A stretch of 64,000 nt of DNA from an uncultured bacterium (GCA_902826835.1 CADEGH010000014.1:13810-77809), one strand, 5' to 3'. Positions 7,734 through 16,781 are shown, counted from the stretch's first letter. Notes: generated by a model not told the origin, from the letters alone. Translations and numbers: made by a program.

Positions 7734-8788
7734 CGAAAATACCGGTCGTCATTCTGGGAGCTACCGGCTACGTAGGCGGCGAGCTTCTACGCTTGCTCAG
7801 CTTTCACCCTCGGCTACGAGTCGCCCACGCCGTCTCGGGGTCCCAATCGGGAACCGGAATTGACACCGTCTTTCCCCATCTGAGCTTGCCGTACCGCGGC
7901 CAGAAATTCGCCTCGATGGAGGAGGCCGAATCTCTGCTCGATTCCGGCGTCCCTTTGGCCGTGTTTGGCGCCCTCCCCCATGGCGAATCGGCCTCAAAAC
8001 TGAGTCGGTGGTGCGCCATGGACCGGCCAAGCGCCGATCGCCCGCGCGTGGTTGATATATCCGCCGACTTTCGGTTGCGCGACCCCGTGCAATACCAGTC
8101 CATCTACGGCAAAGCCCATGCGGCGCCGGAATTGCTCACCCATTGGCACTGCGGAGTTCCCGAACTGTCGCCAGCGGTCCGACCCGCCTTTGTGGCTCAT
8201 CCGGGCTGTTTCACGACTTGTGTCACTCTGGGCGGCGCCCCGATCCAAGCGTCGGGGTTGGTGGATGGTCCATTTGCGGTCAGCGCGACGACCGGCAGCA
8301 CCGGCAGCGGCCGCGAGCCCAGCGCCACCACCCATCACCCCGAGCGACACGGTAATCTCCGGGCCTATTCTCCGCTGCAGCACCGGCACGAAGCCGAGAT
8401 GCGCCAGATCCTCGGGGCGCTGGGCAAGGGAACTCCGGAACTGCTCTTCGTTCCCCACTCCGGCGCCTTCGCGCGGGGAATTTACGCGACCCTCCACGTT
8501 CGCCTCCGTGAATCCACCACGGCGGAGCATCTGCTCGGAATCTACCGAGAGTTTTACGCGGGGCACCCGTTTGTCACGGTGGGAGCCAGCCCCCCCCAGG
8601 TCAAGGACATCGTCGGGTCCAATAGCTGCCGGATCGGGGTCGCCGCCCGCGGGCGGGACGCCGTCATATTCAGCACCCTCGATAATTTGACCAAGGGAGC
8701 CGCGGGCGGTGCCATTCAGTGGATGAACCGCCTGTGGGATTGGCCGGAAACCGAAGGTCTCATGCTGCCGTCCTTGGGTTGGAATTAG
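7730..8788 (+). CDS. argC: N-acyl-gamma-glutamyl-phosphate reductase
   Basis: 352 aa with a GTG start overlapping the previous stop (GTGA). It reduces N-acylglutamyl phosphate to the semialdehyde with NADPH. The dinucleotide-binding motif is VVILGATGYVGGELLRLL near the N-terminus. The catalytic cysteine is in HPGCFTT. Other ArgC blocks are VVDISADFRLRD, TTGSTGSGREPS and FVPHSGAFARGIYATLHV. Length is normal for the family. It is the third enzyme gene of the operon, directly before the aminotransferase. Confidence 0.95.
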   Translation: MTKIPVVILGATGYVGGELLRLLSFHPRLRVAHAVSGSQSGTGIDTVFPHLSLPYRGQKFASMEEAESLLDSGVPLAVFGALPHGESASKLSRWCAMDRPSADRPRVVDISADFRLRDPVQYQSIYGKAHAAPELLTHWHCGVPELSPAVRPAFVAHPGCFTTCVTLGGAPIQASGLVDGPFAVSATTGSTGSGREPSATTHHPERHGNLRAYSPLQHRHEAEMRQILGALGKGTPELLFVPHSGAFARGIYATLHVRLRESTTAEHLLGIYREFYAGHPFVTVGASPPQVKDIVGSNSCRIGVAARGRDAVIFSTLDNLTKGAAGGAIQWMNRLWDWPETEGLMLPSLGWN

Positions 8789-8793
8789 TTGTC

Positions 8794-9969
8794 ATGACGC
8801 AAATGAAAGACTCCCCCCTTTCGCCAGATTCGGCGATCAAGTCAGCCGAGGCCCCGGTCTACACTCGCCTCCCCGTCGAAATCGTCGAGGGAGACGGAGT
8901 CAATGTCCTGACCAAGGATGGTCGGGAATTGCTCGATTTTTACGGTGGGCACGCGGTAGCGGTTCTCGGTTACCGCAATCGCCGGCTCCTGCGGGTCTTG
9001 AGCGAGCAAGCCGAGCGGCTGTTTTTCCAGACCAATGCCGTGGATCTCGAGGTTCGCCGCCGCGCCCACGAGGCCTTGGCCGCATTCGGCCCGCCGGAAC
9101 TGGGGCGAGTGTTTCTGGTGAACTCCGGCGCCGAAGCCAACGAAAACGCCTTGCGTTTGGCGTTTCGTCTCACCCAGAGAACCCGCGTAGTCTGCCTCGA
9201 AGGGGCGTTCCACGGGCGTACCGCCGGAGCTGGCGCGCTTACCGCTGGCAATTCCAAGTGGTACGGGTTTCCACGCCCACCCTTCGAGGTCACCCGCATC
9301 CCGGTTGACGACATCGAAGCCTTGGATCGAGCGATTGGTCCCGATGTAGCGGCCCTCGTTCTGGAGGCCGTACAGGGTCAAGCTGGGGGCCGGGATTTGT
9401 CTCTGGCTTTCCTGCGCGCGGCCCGACGGATCACTTCCGAGCGGGGCGCCTTCCTCATTGCCGACGAGGTGCAGTGTGGCATGGGTCGCACGGGAACCCC
9501 ATTCGCCATCCAAGAGGCCGGCGTCGTACCGGACTTTCTGACCACCGCGAAGGGGATCGCCGGGGGATATCCGGCCTCGGCCCTACTGATGTCCGACGCT
9601 GTCGCCGATCTGCTCAAGTCAGGAGATCTCGGCACCACGTTCGGCGGTGGCCCGATGGCCTGTGCACTGATCGTCGAAGTCACCAGGGCCCTATCGGAGC
9701 CGGGGTTCTTGACCCACGTCCGAGCGATGGGTGATTTGATCCAGCGCACCTGCGTGGTCGGTCCGGTCATCGGCACCCAAGGGCGGGGGCTGCTGTTGGG
9801 CCTTCGCACCAAGCGTCCCGCCGGCCCAATCCTGAACGAACTCCTGGATCGCGGAATTCTCGCCGGCGGCGCCGCTGATCCCCACATTGTCCGCCTGATC
9901 CCCCCTCTCATTCTCCAGGAAGACCACGTGACTGCGCTGCGCCGAGCCTTGGAAAGCCTGCCCTCATGA
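8794..9969 (+). CDS. argD: N-acylornithine aminotransferase (class III PLP enzyme)
   Basis: 391 aa from the ATG at 8794, five bases after argC. The open frame runs into argC but that part is a shadow. Class III aminotransferase signatures are clear: NSGAEANENALRLAFR, FHGRTAGA, LIADEVQCGMGRTG and the PLP lysine in LTTAKGIAGGYPASA. The enzyme transfers the amino group of glutamate to N-acylglutamate semialdehyde, giving N-acylornithine. Its acyl specificity, acetyl or succinyl, cannot be read. The stop overlaps the argF' start (ATGA), so translation is probably coupled. Confidence 0.92.
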   Translation: MTQMKDSPLSPDSAIKSAEAPVYTRLPVEIVEGDGVNVLTKDGRELLDFYGGHAVAVLGYRNRRLLRVLSEQAERLFFQTNAVDLEVRRRAHEALAAFGPPELGRVFLVNSGAEANENALRLAFRLTQRTRVVCLEGAFHGRTAGAGALTAGNSKWYGFPRPPFEVTRIPVDDIEALDRAIGPDVAALVLEAVQGQAGGRDLSLAFLRAARRITSERGAFLIADEVQCGMGRTGTPFAIQEAGVVPDFLTTAKGIAGGYPASALLMSDAVADLLKSGDLGTTFGGGPMACALIVEVTRALSEPGFLTHVRAMGDLIQRTCVVGPVIGTQGRGLLLGLRTKRPAGPILNELLDRGILAGGAADPHIVRLIPPLILQEDHVTALRRALESLPS

Positions 9970-10979
9970 AGTTGCTCCCCCATTTCTCTAGCCTGGTTGA
10001 CACTCCCGATGGTGGCATTCAGCGCCTACTCGCTCGGGCATTGGAGGTCGAACGGAATCCGATATCCGAAGTCTTGAGGGGCCGGGTCCTCGGGCTTGTC
10101 TTCCTCAATCCGTCGCTCCGCACCCTCTCGTCATTCCAGGCGGGAATGGCCCAATTGGGCGGTTCGAGTTTTGTCCTCACGCCCGGACAGGCCACCTGGG
10201 GTTGGGAGATCCGTGATGGTGCGGTCATGGACGGCATCGCTGCGGAACATGTCCGAGAGGCGATCCCAGTCCTGTGCCAATACGCGGATGTTCTCGGGGT
10301 TCGGGCTTTTGCCGGTGGCAGAAGCCTTGAGGAGGATTTCGCCGAGCCGGTGCTCTCCGCGGTTCGTAGTCACGCGACCAAGCCGATCCTCAATCTCGAA
10401 TCGGCGGTAGATCATCCCTGCCAGGCGCTGGCCGACTGGAAGACACTCGACGACGAGCAGATCCCAGGAAAGGGCGGCCGCTTCGTCCTCTCTTGGGCCT
10501 ACCATCCGAAGCCCCTCCCCCTGGCTGTGGCCGCCGCCGCGAGCACAATGGCGGCCCGACGAGGCATGGATCTCACCGTGCTTAGGCCCGAGGGGTACGC
10601 GTTTCCCCCGGAATTGGCGCAGCGCATCCGGAGCGAAGCCAAGAAAAGCGGTGGCAGCTACGTGGAGACTTCCGACCGGCGGGCGGCCATGGATGGTGCC
10701 CACGTGCTTTACGTAAAATCTTGGCAGTCGCCCGCGCATTACGGCGACCCTACGAGCGAGGCCGCGTTGCGCGCCCCGCTCCGAGACTGGTGCATCGACG
10801 AGTCTTGGTTCCGGCCAGCCCGGCCGACCGCAATCTTCATGCACTGCTTGCCCGTTCGCCGCAACGTCAAAGTTCGAGACGAGGTCCTCGACGGGCCGCG
10901 CTCGCGTGTCATCCGCCAAGCTGGCAACCGACTGCACGTCCAAAAGGCTGTGCTCCTCGAAACCTTGGGAGTTCGCTGA
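9966..10979 (+). CDS. argF': N-acylornithine carbamoyltransferase (AOTCase/SOTCase, ArgF')
   Basis: 337 aa. It belongs to the branch of carbamoyltransferases that act on N-acetyl- or N-succinylornithine rather than ornithine. The carbamoyl-phosphate loop is FLNPSLRTLSSF instead of the usual STRTR, and VMDG...EHVREAIPVL, WAYHPKPLPLAVA, VLYVKSW, MHCLPVRRNVKV and NRLHVQKA agree with this branch. By my recollection of the Xanthomonas enzyme, Glu92 of its acetyl-specific loop aligns with Ala93 here; replacing that Glu is reported to favour succinylornithine. It follows that the operon makes an N-acylated citrulline. The start overlaps the argD stop. Confidence 0.88.
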   Translation: MKLLPHFSSLVDTPDGGIQRLLARALEVERNPISEVLRGRVLGLVFLNPSLRTLSSFQAGMAQLGGSSFVLTPGQATWGWEIRDGAVMDGIAAEHVREAIPVLCQYADVLGVRAFAGGRSLEEDFAEPVLSAVRSHATKPILNLESAVDHPCQALADWKTLDDEQIPGKGGRFVLSWAYHPKPLPLAVAAAASTMAARRGMDLTVLRPEGYAFPPELAQRIRSEAKKSGGSYVETSDRRAAMDGAHVLYVKSWQSPAHYGDPTSEAALRAPLRDWCIDESWFRPARPTAIFMHCLPVRRNVKVRDEVLDGPRSRVIRQAGNRLHVQKAVLLETLGVR

Positions 10980-10980
10980 A

Positions 10981-11952
10981 ATGTCCGTGGAATCCGAACG
11001 TCATCTCGCAATCGCAGCGCTTCGCCGGGCGATCCCCTATCTCCGCCTGTTTCAGGGCAAAGTGTTCGTCATCAAGGCTGGCGGCGAAGTCTTTGCCGCC
11101 CCAAACGGCCTGCGCAACCTGCTCGAACAAGTCGGAATTCTGCACCAGCTCGGGATCCGCATCGTGGTGGTACATGGCGGAGGTACCCAAGCTACGACCA
11201 TGGCCGAGAAGCTGGGGGTCGAGACCCGATTTGTTGAAGGACGACGGGTCACCGACGAGGCCATGCTCGGGGTCTCTACGATGGTGCTCAACGGCAGCCT
11301 GAACACTTCGCTGGTGGCGACGTGTCGCGCCCTCGGAGTTCCCGCCCTCGGTCTTTCGGGGGTCGATGCCGGCTTCATCCGCGCTCGCAAGCGCCCGGTG
11401 CGCCGCCTCGACAACGGAGATTCCGTCGACTACGGCTTCGTGGGGGACATTGTCTCGGTGGATGTCGGAGTCATCACCAAATTGCACGCGGAGGGCTTCT
11501 TGCCGATCGTCAGCCCGATTTCGGCCGACGACAACGGAACTCTCCTCAATATCAATGCGGACGTCGTCGCCGCTCATCTCGCCAAGGAACTGAAGGCCGA
11601 GAAGCTCATCTTGGTGACCGGTGTTCCCGGCATTCTCCGTGATGTCGGCGATCCCGGGTCCCTCGTTTCCTACACCGATGTCAAAGGCATCAACGCCCTG
11701 CTCGAGACCGGAGCGATCAAAGACGGAATGCTGCCCAAGGTCGCCTCCATCAAGGACGCTCTGTACGGTGGTGTCGCCCGTGTGCACGTGATTTCCCACA
11801 AGATCGGCGACAGCTTGCTCACCGAGGTCTTCACGAACGAAGGCTCGGGAACTCTCGTCGTGCTGGACACGAAGGAACTCGCCCCGGAAGAGACCGCGTC
11901 GGGAGCCCGGCTCGCCATGATGCTGGACAAAGGACAAGGCGCGAAGTCTTGA
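10981..11952 (+). CDS. argB: N-acylglutamate kinase
   Basis: 323 aa from the ATG one base after the argF' stop. It phosphorylates N-acylglutamate. Amino-acid-kinase motifs are FVIKAGGEV, VVVHGGGTQ, DAGFIRA.., NINADVVAAHLA and LILVTGVPGI. An N-terminal helix (LRRAIPYLRLFQGK) and the C-terminal VFTNEGSGT segment are the features that in other bacteria mark arginine-sensitive hexameric kinases, so feedback inhibition by arginine is likely. The open frame extends back into argF', but no family sequence is there. The stop overlaps the TTG of the deacylase gene. Confidence 0.94.
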   Translation: MSVESERHLAIAALRRAIPYLRLFQGKVFVIKAGGEVFAAPNGLRNLLEQVGILHQLGIRIVVVHGGGTQATTMAEKLGVETRFVEGRRVTDEAMLGVSTMVLNGSLNTSLVATCRALGVPALGLSGVDAGFIRARKRPVRRLDNGDSVDYGFVGDIVSVDVGVITKLHAEGFLPIVSPISADDNGTLLNINADVVAAHLAKELKAEKLILVTGVPGILRDVGDPGSLVSYTDVKGINALLETGAIKDGMLPKVASIKDALYGGVARVHVISHKIGDSLLTEVFTNEGSGTLVVLDTKELAPEETASGARLAMMLDKGQGAKS

Positions 11953-13028
11953 AGCTCGACCGCGACTCCCTCCTGTCGCTCCATCGTGAGCTCGTGGCGA
12001 TTCCCTCGGTCTCGCACGCGGAAACCGCGATCGCCGACTTCGTGTGCCGCTACCTGCGCGACCATAGGGTCGCCGTGGAGCGTTTGGGTGACAATGTCAT
12101 GGCGCGCGCGGGAGCGGGTCGTCAGATCCTGTTCAACTCCCACCTCGATACCGTTCCAGCCCAGGACGGGTGGACCCGTTCGCCATGGGTCGTCACGCGC
12201 GAAGCCGGACGCGTCTACGGGCTCGGTGCCAATGATGCCAAGGCCAGTTGCGCGGCGATGTTGGCGGCTTTCTTGAACAATCATCACGAGGGCGGACCCT
12301 GTGAACTCATGCTGTTACTCGTACCCGAGGAGGAGACCGGCGGGAAGGGTACGGAAATCGCCTGGCCCCATGCCAAACGGCAAGGCTTCATGCCGGAGGG
12401 AGTCGTGGTCGGTGAACCTACCAATCTCGATATCGCCCGAGCTCAAAAAGGACTCTTGGTCTTGGAGATGACGGCGGAAGGTGATGCCTGCCATTCCGCC
12501 AATGCCCAAGCGCTCCACGCCCGCAATGCCGTACGGACGCTGGCCCGCGACCTCGTGGCCCTCGAAGGCCTCGCCATCGGCGATCAGCACCCGTTGCTCG
12601 GATTCACGACCTGCGAACCGACCATGATCAGCGGGAGTGAGCGGCGCAACATGCTGCCGGCCAAGGCCGTGGCGTGGTTGGATCTCCGTACGGTGCCGGG
12701 GGTGGCGGCCGACAGTATCGTTGGATTGGTCCAGAGTCGCATTGAAGGCAAGATCCGGTTGCACTCGTCCCGATTGGGACCGCGCGAGACGAGTGAGTCG
12801 GAAGCGATCGTCGAAGCCGCGTCGCGCGCACGTCCCTCCGCGCGCATCTACGGATCCCGAACCATGTCCGACATGGTTTATTTCCATGATGTCCCCGCGA
12901 TCAAGTGCGGGCCGGGCCGATCCGAGCGCTCCCATACTCCCGATGAATTTGTCCAGGAAGACGAAATTGTCGACGGCTACCAGTTTTATGTCGACCTACT
13001 CCACCAATTTGCCGAGGTCGCGCCATGA
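11949..13028 (+). CDS. argE: M20-family deacylase, probably N-acylcitrulline/N-acylornithine deacylase
   Basis: 359 aa with a TTG start overlapping the argB stop (TTGA). It is a zinc-dependent M20 peptidase-like amidohydrolase. Zn ligands are expected at NSHLDTVP, GLGANDAKAS, VPEEETGGKGTE, GEPT and the C-terminal ERSHTPDEFV. The family includes ArgE, DapE, CPG2 and the acetylcitrulline deacetylase that follows AOTCase in Xanthomonas. The location between argB and argH, in an operon with ArgF', makes removal of the acyl group from N-acylcitrulline the most likely role. DapE function cannot be excluded by sequence alone. Length fits the family. Confidence 0.85.
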   Translation: MKLDRDSLLSLHRELVAIPSVSHAETAIADFVCRYLRDHRVAVERLGDNVMARAGAGRQILFNSHLDTVPAQDGWTRSPWVVTREAGRVYGLGANDAKASCAAMLAAFLNNHHEGGPCELMLLLVPEEETGGKGTEIAWPHAKRQGFMPEGVVVGEPTNLDIARAQKGLLVLEMTAEGDACHSANAQALHARNAVRTLARDLVALEGLAIGDQHPLLGFTTCEPTMISGSERRNMLPAKAVAWLDLRTVPGVAADSIVGLVQSRIEGKIRLHSSRLGPRETSESEAIVEAASRARPSARIYGSRTMSDMVYFHDVPAIKCGPGRSERSHTPDEFVQEDEIVDGYQFYVDLLHQFAEVAP

Positions 13029-14233
13029 GTCGCCTATGGGACAAGGGTGAGCCAATCGACGACCTCGTGCTGCGATTCACGGTCGGAGACGATCCGACCT
13101 GGGATGCTCGGCTCCTCCCCTACGATATTCGGGGCTCGATCGCTCACGCCACGATGCTGTTCGAAGCCGGTTATTTGAGTGCCGAGGACCTCGCTTCCAT
13201 CAAGCGCGGCTTTACGGAGCTGGCCGCATCGTTTGCCCGAGGCGAATGGAAGATCACCCTCCAAGACGAGGATGTCCACACCGCCCTGGAAACCCGATTG
13301 ACCGCCCTCATCGGTGAGGCCGGAGCCCGCATTCACCTCGGGCGCTCCCGTAACGACCAAGTCCTCACGGCGGTGCGCCTCTACCTCAAAGAAGCGGTCG
13401 CCGAGTTGAAGGAACTGGGCCTCCGGGTCCTGCTCTCTCTCAAGACCATCGAGGACGAGCAGGGGTCCGTGGTGCTTCCGGGGTACACCCACTTGCAGCG
13501 GGCCATGCCCTCCACGGTGGGCCTTTGGGCTTCGGGTTGGCACGCCGAGCTGCTCGACGACTTGGAGGGCCTCTCCCGGGTCCTCCCCCGCCTTGATCGT
13601 TGCCCCCTCGGCTCGGCGGCCGGCTACGGCGTTCCCATTCTGCGCCTCGACCGCCGTCGCGTCGCGGAGCTCCTAGGCTTCGCCGCCCCGCACGAACCGG
13701 TCACCGCCGTCCAAAACTCCCGCGGTAAGGCCGAATCGGAACTTGGCTTCGCTATCTGCTTACTGCTCCAAGACTTAGGACGCATTGCCTCCGATCTTTG
13801 CCTCTATGCGACGGCGGAGTTCGGGTTCGTGGAGCTCCCAGCGAAATTCACGACCGGCTCCTCGATCATGCCACAGAAGCGCAATCCCGACGTCTTTGAG
13901 CTGGTGCGGGGTCGGGCGGCTCGAGCTAGCGGGGATCTTCAGGCTCTCCTTGCCCTAACCTCAAAGATGACATCGGGTTATCACCGGGACCTGCAGCTCC
14001 TGAAGGCGCCGATCTTCCGGTTGCTGGATGAAGCGGCCGACGTTCAAATGGTCATGGCTCGAGCCCTTCCTGGGGTGAGGTTTCGACCGGAGCGTTGCCG
14101 GAGTGCCTTGGATTCTTCGCTCTATGCCACCGAAGCCGCCTACCGCCTGGTGGAACAAGAGGGCGTTCCCTTTCGAGACGCCTACCGGCGCATCGCCGCG
14201 CAGTTGGCACGGGGCGACGGCGCTGCCCCCTAG
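13025..14233 (+). CDS. argH: Argininosuccinate lyase
   Basis: 402 aa. It splits argininosuccinate into arginine and fumarate, the last step of the pathway. Conserved blocks are ITLQDEDVHTALETRL, HLGRSRNDQV, the fumarate-lyase signature GSSIMPQKRNPD and LTSKMTSGYHRDLQ. It is a little shorter than the 450-460 aa typical of E. coli-type enzymes because the C-terminus is trimmed, as in other divergent lineages. The start overlaps the deacylase stop (ATGA). It closes the nine-gene arginine operon. No clear terminator was found in the 84 bases before the next gene. Confidence 0.94.
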   Translation: MSRLWDKGEPIDDLVLRFTVGDDPTWDARLLPYDIRGSIAHATMLFEAGYLSAEDLASIKRGFTELAASFARGEWKITLQDEDVHTALETRLTALIGEAGARIHLGRSRNDQVLTAVRLYLKEAVAELKELGLRVLLSLKTIEDEQGSVVLPGYTHLQRAMPSTVGLWASGWHAELLDDLEGLSRVLPRLDRCPLGSAAGYGVPILRLDRRRVAELLGFAAPHEPVTAVQNSRGKAESELGFAICLLLQDLGRIASDLCLYATAEFGFVELPAKFTTGSSIMPQKRNPDVFELVRGRAARASGDLQALLALTSKMTSGYHRDLQLLKAPIFRLLDEAADVQMVMARALPGVRFRPERCRSALDSSLYATEAAYRLVEQEGVPFRDAYRRIAAQLARGDGAAP

Positions 14234-14317
14234 GCCTCTCGTCGCTACCGGTCTCTTCCGACTGCTACCTTCGGCACCGAGCCGGAACGATCCTTCCGCT
14301 CGCCTTGGACACCAAGC

Positions 14318-15481
14318 ATGAAATTCGAGACCCGAGCGATCCACGTCGGACAAGAACCGGAGCGAACCACCGGAGCCGTGGTGGTTCCAATCTACCAGAC
14401 CTCGACTTACGCACAGCGATCTCCCGGCGATCATTTGGGGCACGAGTACAGTCGAACCAGCAATCCCACGCGCGACGCCCTCCAAACTTGTCTCGCATCA
14501 CTCGAAGGCGCGAATCACGGGATGGCGTTTTCATCCGGAATGGGCGCAATTTCGACAATATTGACAATTTTCAAGTCCGGTGACCACGTCATTTCCACGG
14601 ACGACGTGTACGGAGGCACATTTCGTGTCTTCGACAAGATTTTCAAGGAATTCGGAATGTCCTTCTCGTTCGTGGACACGTCCGATATTCGTGCTCTGGA
14701 GTCTGCGGTTCGACCGGAGACTCGCATGGTGTGGGTCGAAAGTCCCACTAATCCCCTGTTGCGAATTACGGATATCAGGAAAGTCGCCGATCTCTGTCGC
14801 AGCCGCGGTCTCTTGCTCGCCGTCGACAATACATTCATGAGCCCGGCCTTGCAGCGACCCCTCGAATTGGGTGCCGACATGGTGGTCCACAGCACCACCA
14901 AATATATCGGGGGTCACTCGGATGTCGTGGGCGGATTTGTGGGCACCAACAATCCCGACCTGCACGAGAGAATCAAGTTCCGACAGAATGCCGTAGGTGC
15001 CGTTCCCGGTCCCTTCGACGCATGGTTGACTCTGCGCGGCATCAAGACCCTGCCTCTGCGCATGGCTGCCCACGAGTCCAATGCCCGACACCTGGCGCAG
15101 TTCCTCTCCTCCCACCCCTTTGTTCAAGAGGTGATCTACCCTGGTCTTCCCTCTCACCCCGGACACGCGGTCCAAAAGACCCAAGCTTCCGGATTCGGGG
15201 GCATGATCGGGATGCGCGTCAGAGGCGGGCTCGAAGCGGCGAGGCGAGTCTGCTCGAGCACCAAGTTGTTCTTCTTGGCCGAGAGCCTCGGGGGGGTGGA
15301 AAGCTTGATCGAGCACCCCGCGATCATGACCCACGCCTCGGTGCCGAAAGAGCAGCGCGAAGCCCGCGGCATCACCGACAACCTGGTCAGATTGTCGGTC
15401 GGGGTAGAAAATCGAGAAGACCTCCAGGCCGATCTGGAGCAAGCCCTTCAGTTGTCCCAGCGTGACGGATCGTCACGCTAG
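14318..15481 (+). CDS. Cystathionine gamma-synthase/lyase-family PLP enzyme
   Basis: 387 aa. It is a trans-sulfuration PLP enzyme of the MetB/MetC/CGL family. The PLP lysine is in VHSTTKYIGGHSDVVGG. Other marks are TRAIHVGQEPER, SRTSNPTRDALQTCLASLEG, FSSGMGAIST, VESPTNPLL, VDNTF and SLGGVESLIEHPA. Sequence alone does not separate cystathionine gamma-synthase, gamma-lyase and homocysteine synthase; ESLGGVESL and the lack of specific residues favour CGS/CGL. It sits 84 bases after argH, possibly read through from the operon or from its own promoter. The ATG is well placed relative to the conserved N-terminus. Confidence 0.9.
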   Translation: MKFETRAIHVGQEPERTTGAVVVPIYQTSTYAQRSPGDHLGHEYSRTSNPTRDALQTCLASLEGANHGMAFSSGMGAISTILTIFKSGDHVISTDDVYGGTFRVFDKIFKEFGMSFSFVDTSDIRALESAVRPETRMVWVESPTNPLLRITDIRKVADLCRSRGLLLAVDNTFMSPALQRPLELGADMVVHSTTKYIGGHSDVVGGFVGTNNPDLHERIKFRQNAVGAVPGPFDAWLTLRGIKTLPLRMAAHESNARHLAQFLSSHPFVQEVIYPGLPSHPGHAVQKTQASGFGGMIGMRVRGGLEAARRVCSSTKLFFLAESLGGVESLIEHPAIMTHASVPKEQREARGITDNLVRLSVGVENREDLQADLEQALQLSQRDGSSR

Positions 15482-15511
15482 TTGACAGAAGCACGTCCCG
15501 GGCCTTACACT
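15482..15511 (+). promoter_or_regulatory. Sigma-70-like promoter for the 15653 gene
   Basis: A perfect -35 TTGACA at 15482-15487 is separated by 18 bases from TACACT (15506-15511), a fair -10. It begins directly after the stop codon of the cystathionine enzyme gene and lies about 140 bases upstream of the next coding start. Visual match only. Confidence 0.45.
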
Positions 15512-15652
15512 TCTGCTCATCTGGGATTTTTCTGGCTTGGCCCCCTCCGAGCCGAGATTTACCCCCGACCCCACCCCAGGATCCGCTTTCGCCCCTGCCG
15601 AGGCGCGGATTTTCTGCGGAGAAGGTTGCAAACCCACCCCGGAGACGTGCCC

Positions 15653-16033
15653 TTGAGCGAGCTTCTAACCACGGACGGCATCATTCGCCGTCTCAAGAAG
15701 GGTGCCCCCATCCTGCTTGAAAAAGAGACGATCCGCCTTCCACGGTTCACCGAAATCCGTGAGATTGATCAAAAAGACCTGGGCGGAAAAGGTAAGGACC
15801 CAGTCGTCATGGCCAAGTCGAGAACCGCGACCTGGGCCCTGCTTCCGTGGCCCAAGAAGGCCGGCTTTGCGCTCAAGGACGCGCAGGCGTTCATGGCCAT
15901 GGTGGGGACCCTCCAGACCCAAAATCCTCAAAAACCCATCAAGGGCTATGTCCTGGTCGACGGTCCGGTCGAAGAAAAGGGAGCCGCCCTGCTCTCCGAA
16001 AAGGGGCATCTCGCGAGTACGATCGTCGAGTGA
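15653..16033 (+). CDS. Small conserved-looking cytosolic protein of unknown function
   Basis: About 126 aa from a TTG at 15653, which has GGAG at a good distance; a GTG at 15647 is equally possible. The frame is open back to 15482, but that part is Pro/Arg-rich and unlikely to be coding. The protein reads LSELLTTDGIIRRLKKGAPILLEKETIR and continues with lysine-rich segments, WALLPWPKKAGFALKDAQAF and a C-terminal GYVLVDGPVEEKGAALL. It has no signal peptide or membrane segment. I do not recognise the family. Its stop overlaps the GTG of the lipoprotein gene downstream, so the two are probably co-translated. Confidence 0.55.
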   Translation: MSELLTTDGIIRRLKKGAPILLEKETIRLPRFTEIREIDQKDLGGKGKDPVVMAKSRTATWALLPWPKKAGFALKDAQAFMAMVGTLQTQNPQKPIKGYVLVDGPVEEKGAALLSEKGHLASTIVE

Positions 16034-16698
16034 GTTTCCCCCGAGTCGATTTCCACGCTGGTTTTCCCTCTTGGGCTCGAGTCCCTACCGCACTTTTCCT
16101 CGTGACCCTTTCGCTGGGCTGCTCGGGACCCCGTGACCTGGCGGCAAGTGTTCCGCCCCCCTCCGGCTCCGTCGAATCGCCAGGTCCTGGTCGACGGGTC
16201 CTAGTCCGCCTGAAGGGGGACCAACGGCCGCTGGAGGAACGGGGTCGCCGACGATTCCAGGGGCGGTCCACCATCGGTTCGGCTGAGCTGCGCGAACCGA
16301 CCGACGTCGCCTTTCTCAGGGTGCTGGTCCGCGATCTTGTCACTATCGGATTCGCCTCTGCGGCAACGCTGGATCAGGAGGATCCGGACCTCATCCTGGA
16401 TGTCACCCTGTTGAGGCTCTACGGGTCCTACACCGAAGGGGTCGAGACTCTGCCGCTCGTGATCCCCACCTCGTCGGTCGAAGCCCGCTGCCAAGTGCTG
16501 TTTCAGCTCCGTGATGGGTGGGGTCGCACGTTCCTGGAGAAAGAACTGAATTCGGAAGATCGCGGAGTGGCGGCCGCGGTCGGTGGACTATCCAGCGCGG
16601 CTCTCAATTCTCTCACGCGCTGCATTCGCGGCGTGTTGGATGAACTGATTGCGGAACTCGGGCACGCGGACCTGTCAAAGCCGACTTCGGCAGGATGA
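16030..16698 (+). CDS. Predicted lipoprotein of unknown function
   Basis: 222 aa with a GTG start overlapping the previous stop (GTGA). The N-terminus has a hydrophobic segment (VPTALFLVTLSLG) followed by a cysteine at about residue 31, in a lipobox-like context, so it is likely a lipoprotein. The mature part has an alternating pattern (VAFLRVLVRDLVTIGFASAATL, DLILDVTLLRLYGSYTEG, SVEARCQVLFQLRDGWG) reminiscent of LptE/DUF4136-like or DUF4410-like envelope lipoproteins, but I cannot assign a family. The terminal helix ALNSLTRCIRGVLDELIAEL would fit that type. It is co-transcribed with the small gene upstream. Confidence 0.65.
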   Translation: MSFPRVDFHAGFPSWARVPTALFLVTLSLGCSGPRDLAASVPPPSGSVESPGPGRRVLVRLKGDQRPLEERGRRRFQGRSTIGSAELREPTDVAFLRVLVRDLVTIGFASAATLDQEDPDLILDVTLLRLYGSYTEGVETLPLVIPTSSVEARCQVLFQLRDGWGRTFLEKELNSEDRGVAAAVGGLSSAALNSLTRCIRGVLDELIAELGHADLSKPTSAG

Positions 16699-16781
16699 TT
16701 CCATGCATTCGAGTAGGCGTATTTGCACTGATTGACAGATCAACGACCGTTGCCGATTACCGACACTCCCAATCTTATTTT

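Noticed and set aside
11949-13028. DapE (succinyl-diaminopimelate desuccinylase)
   Set aside because: The M20 family overlaps, but position between argB and argH with ArgF' argues for the arginine pathway.
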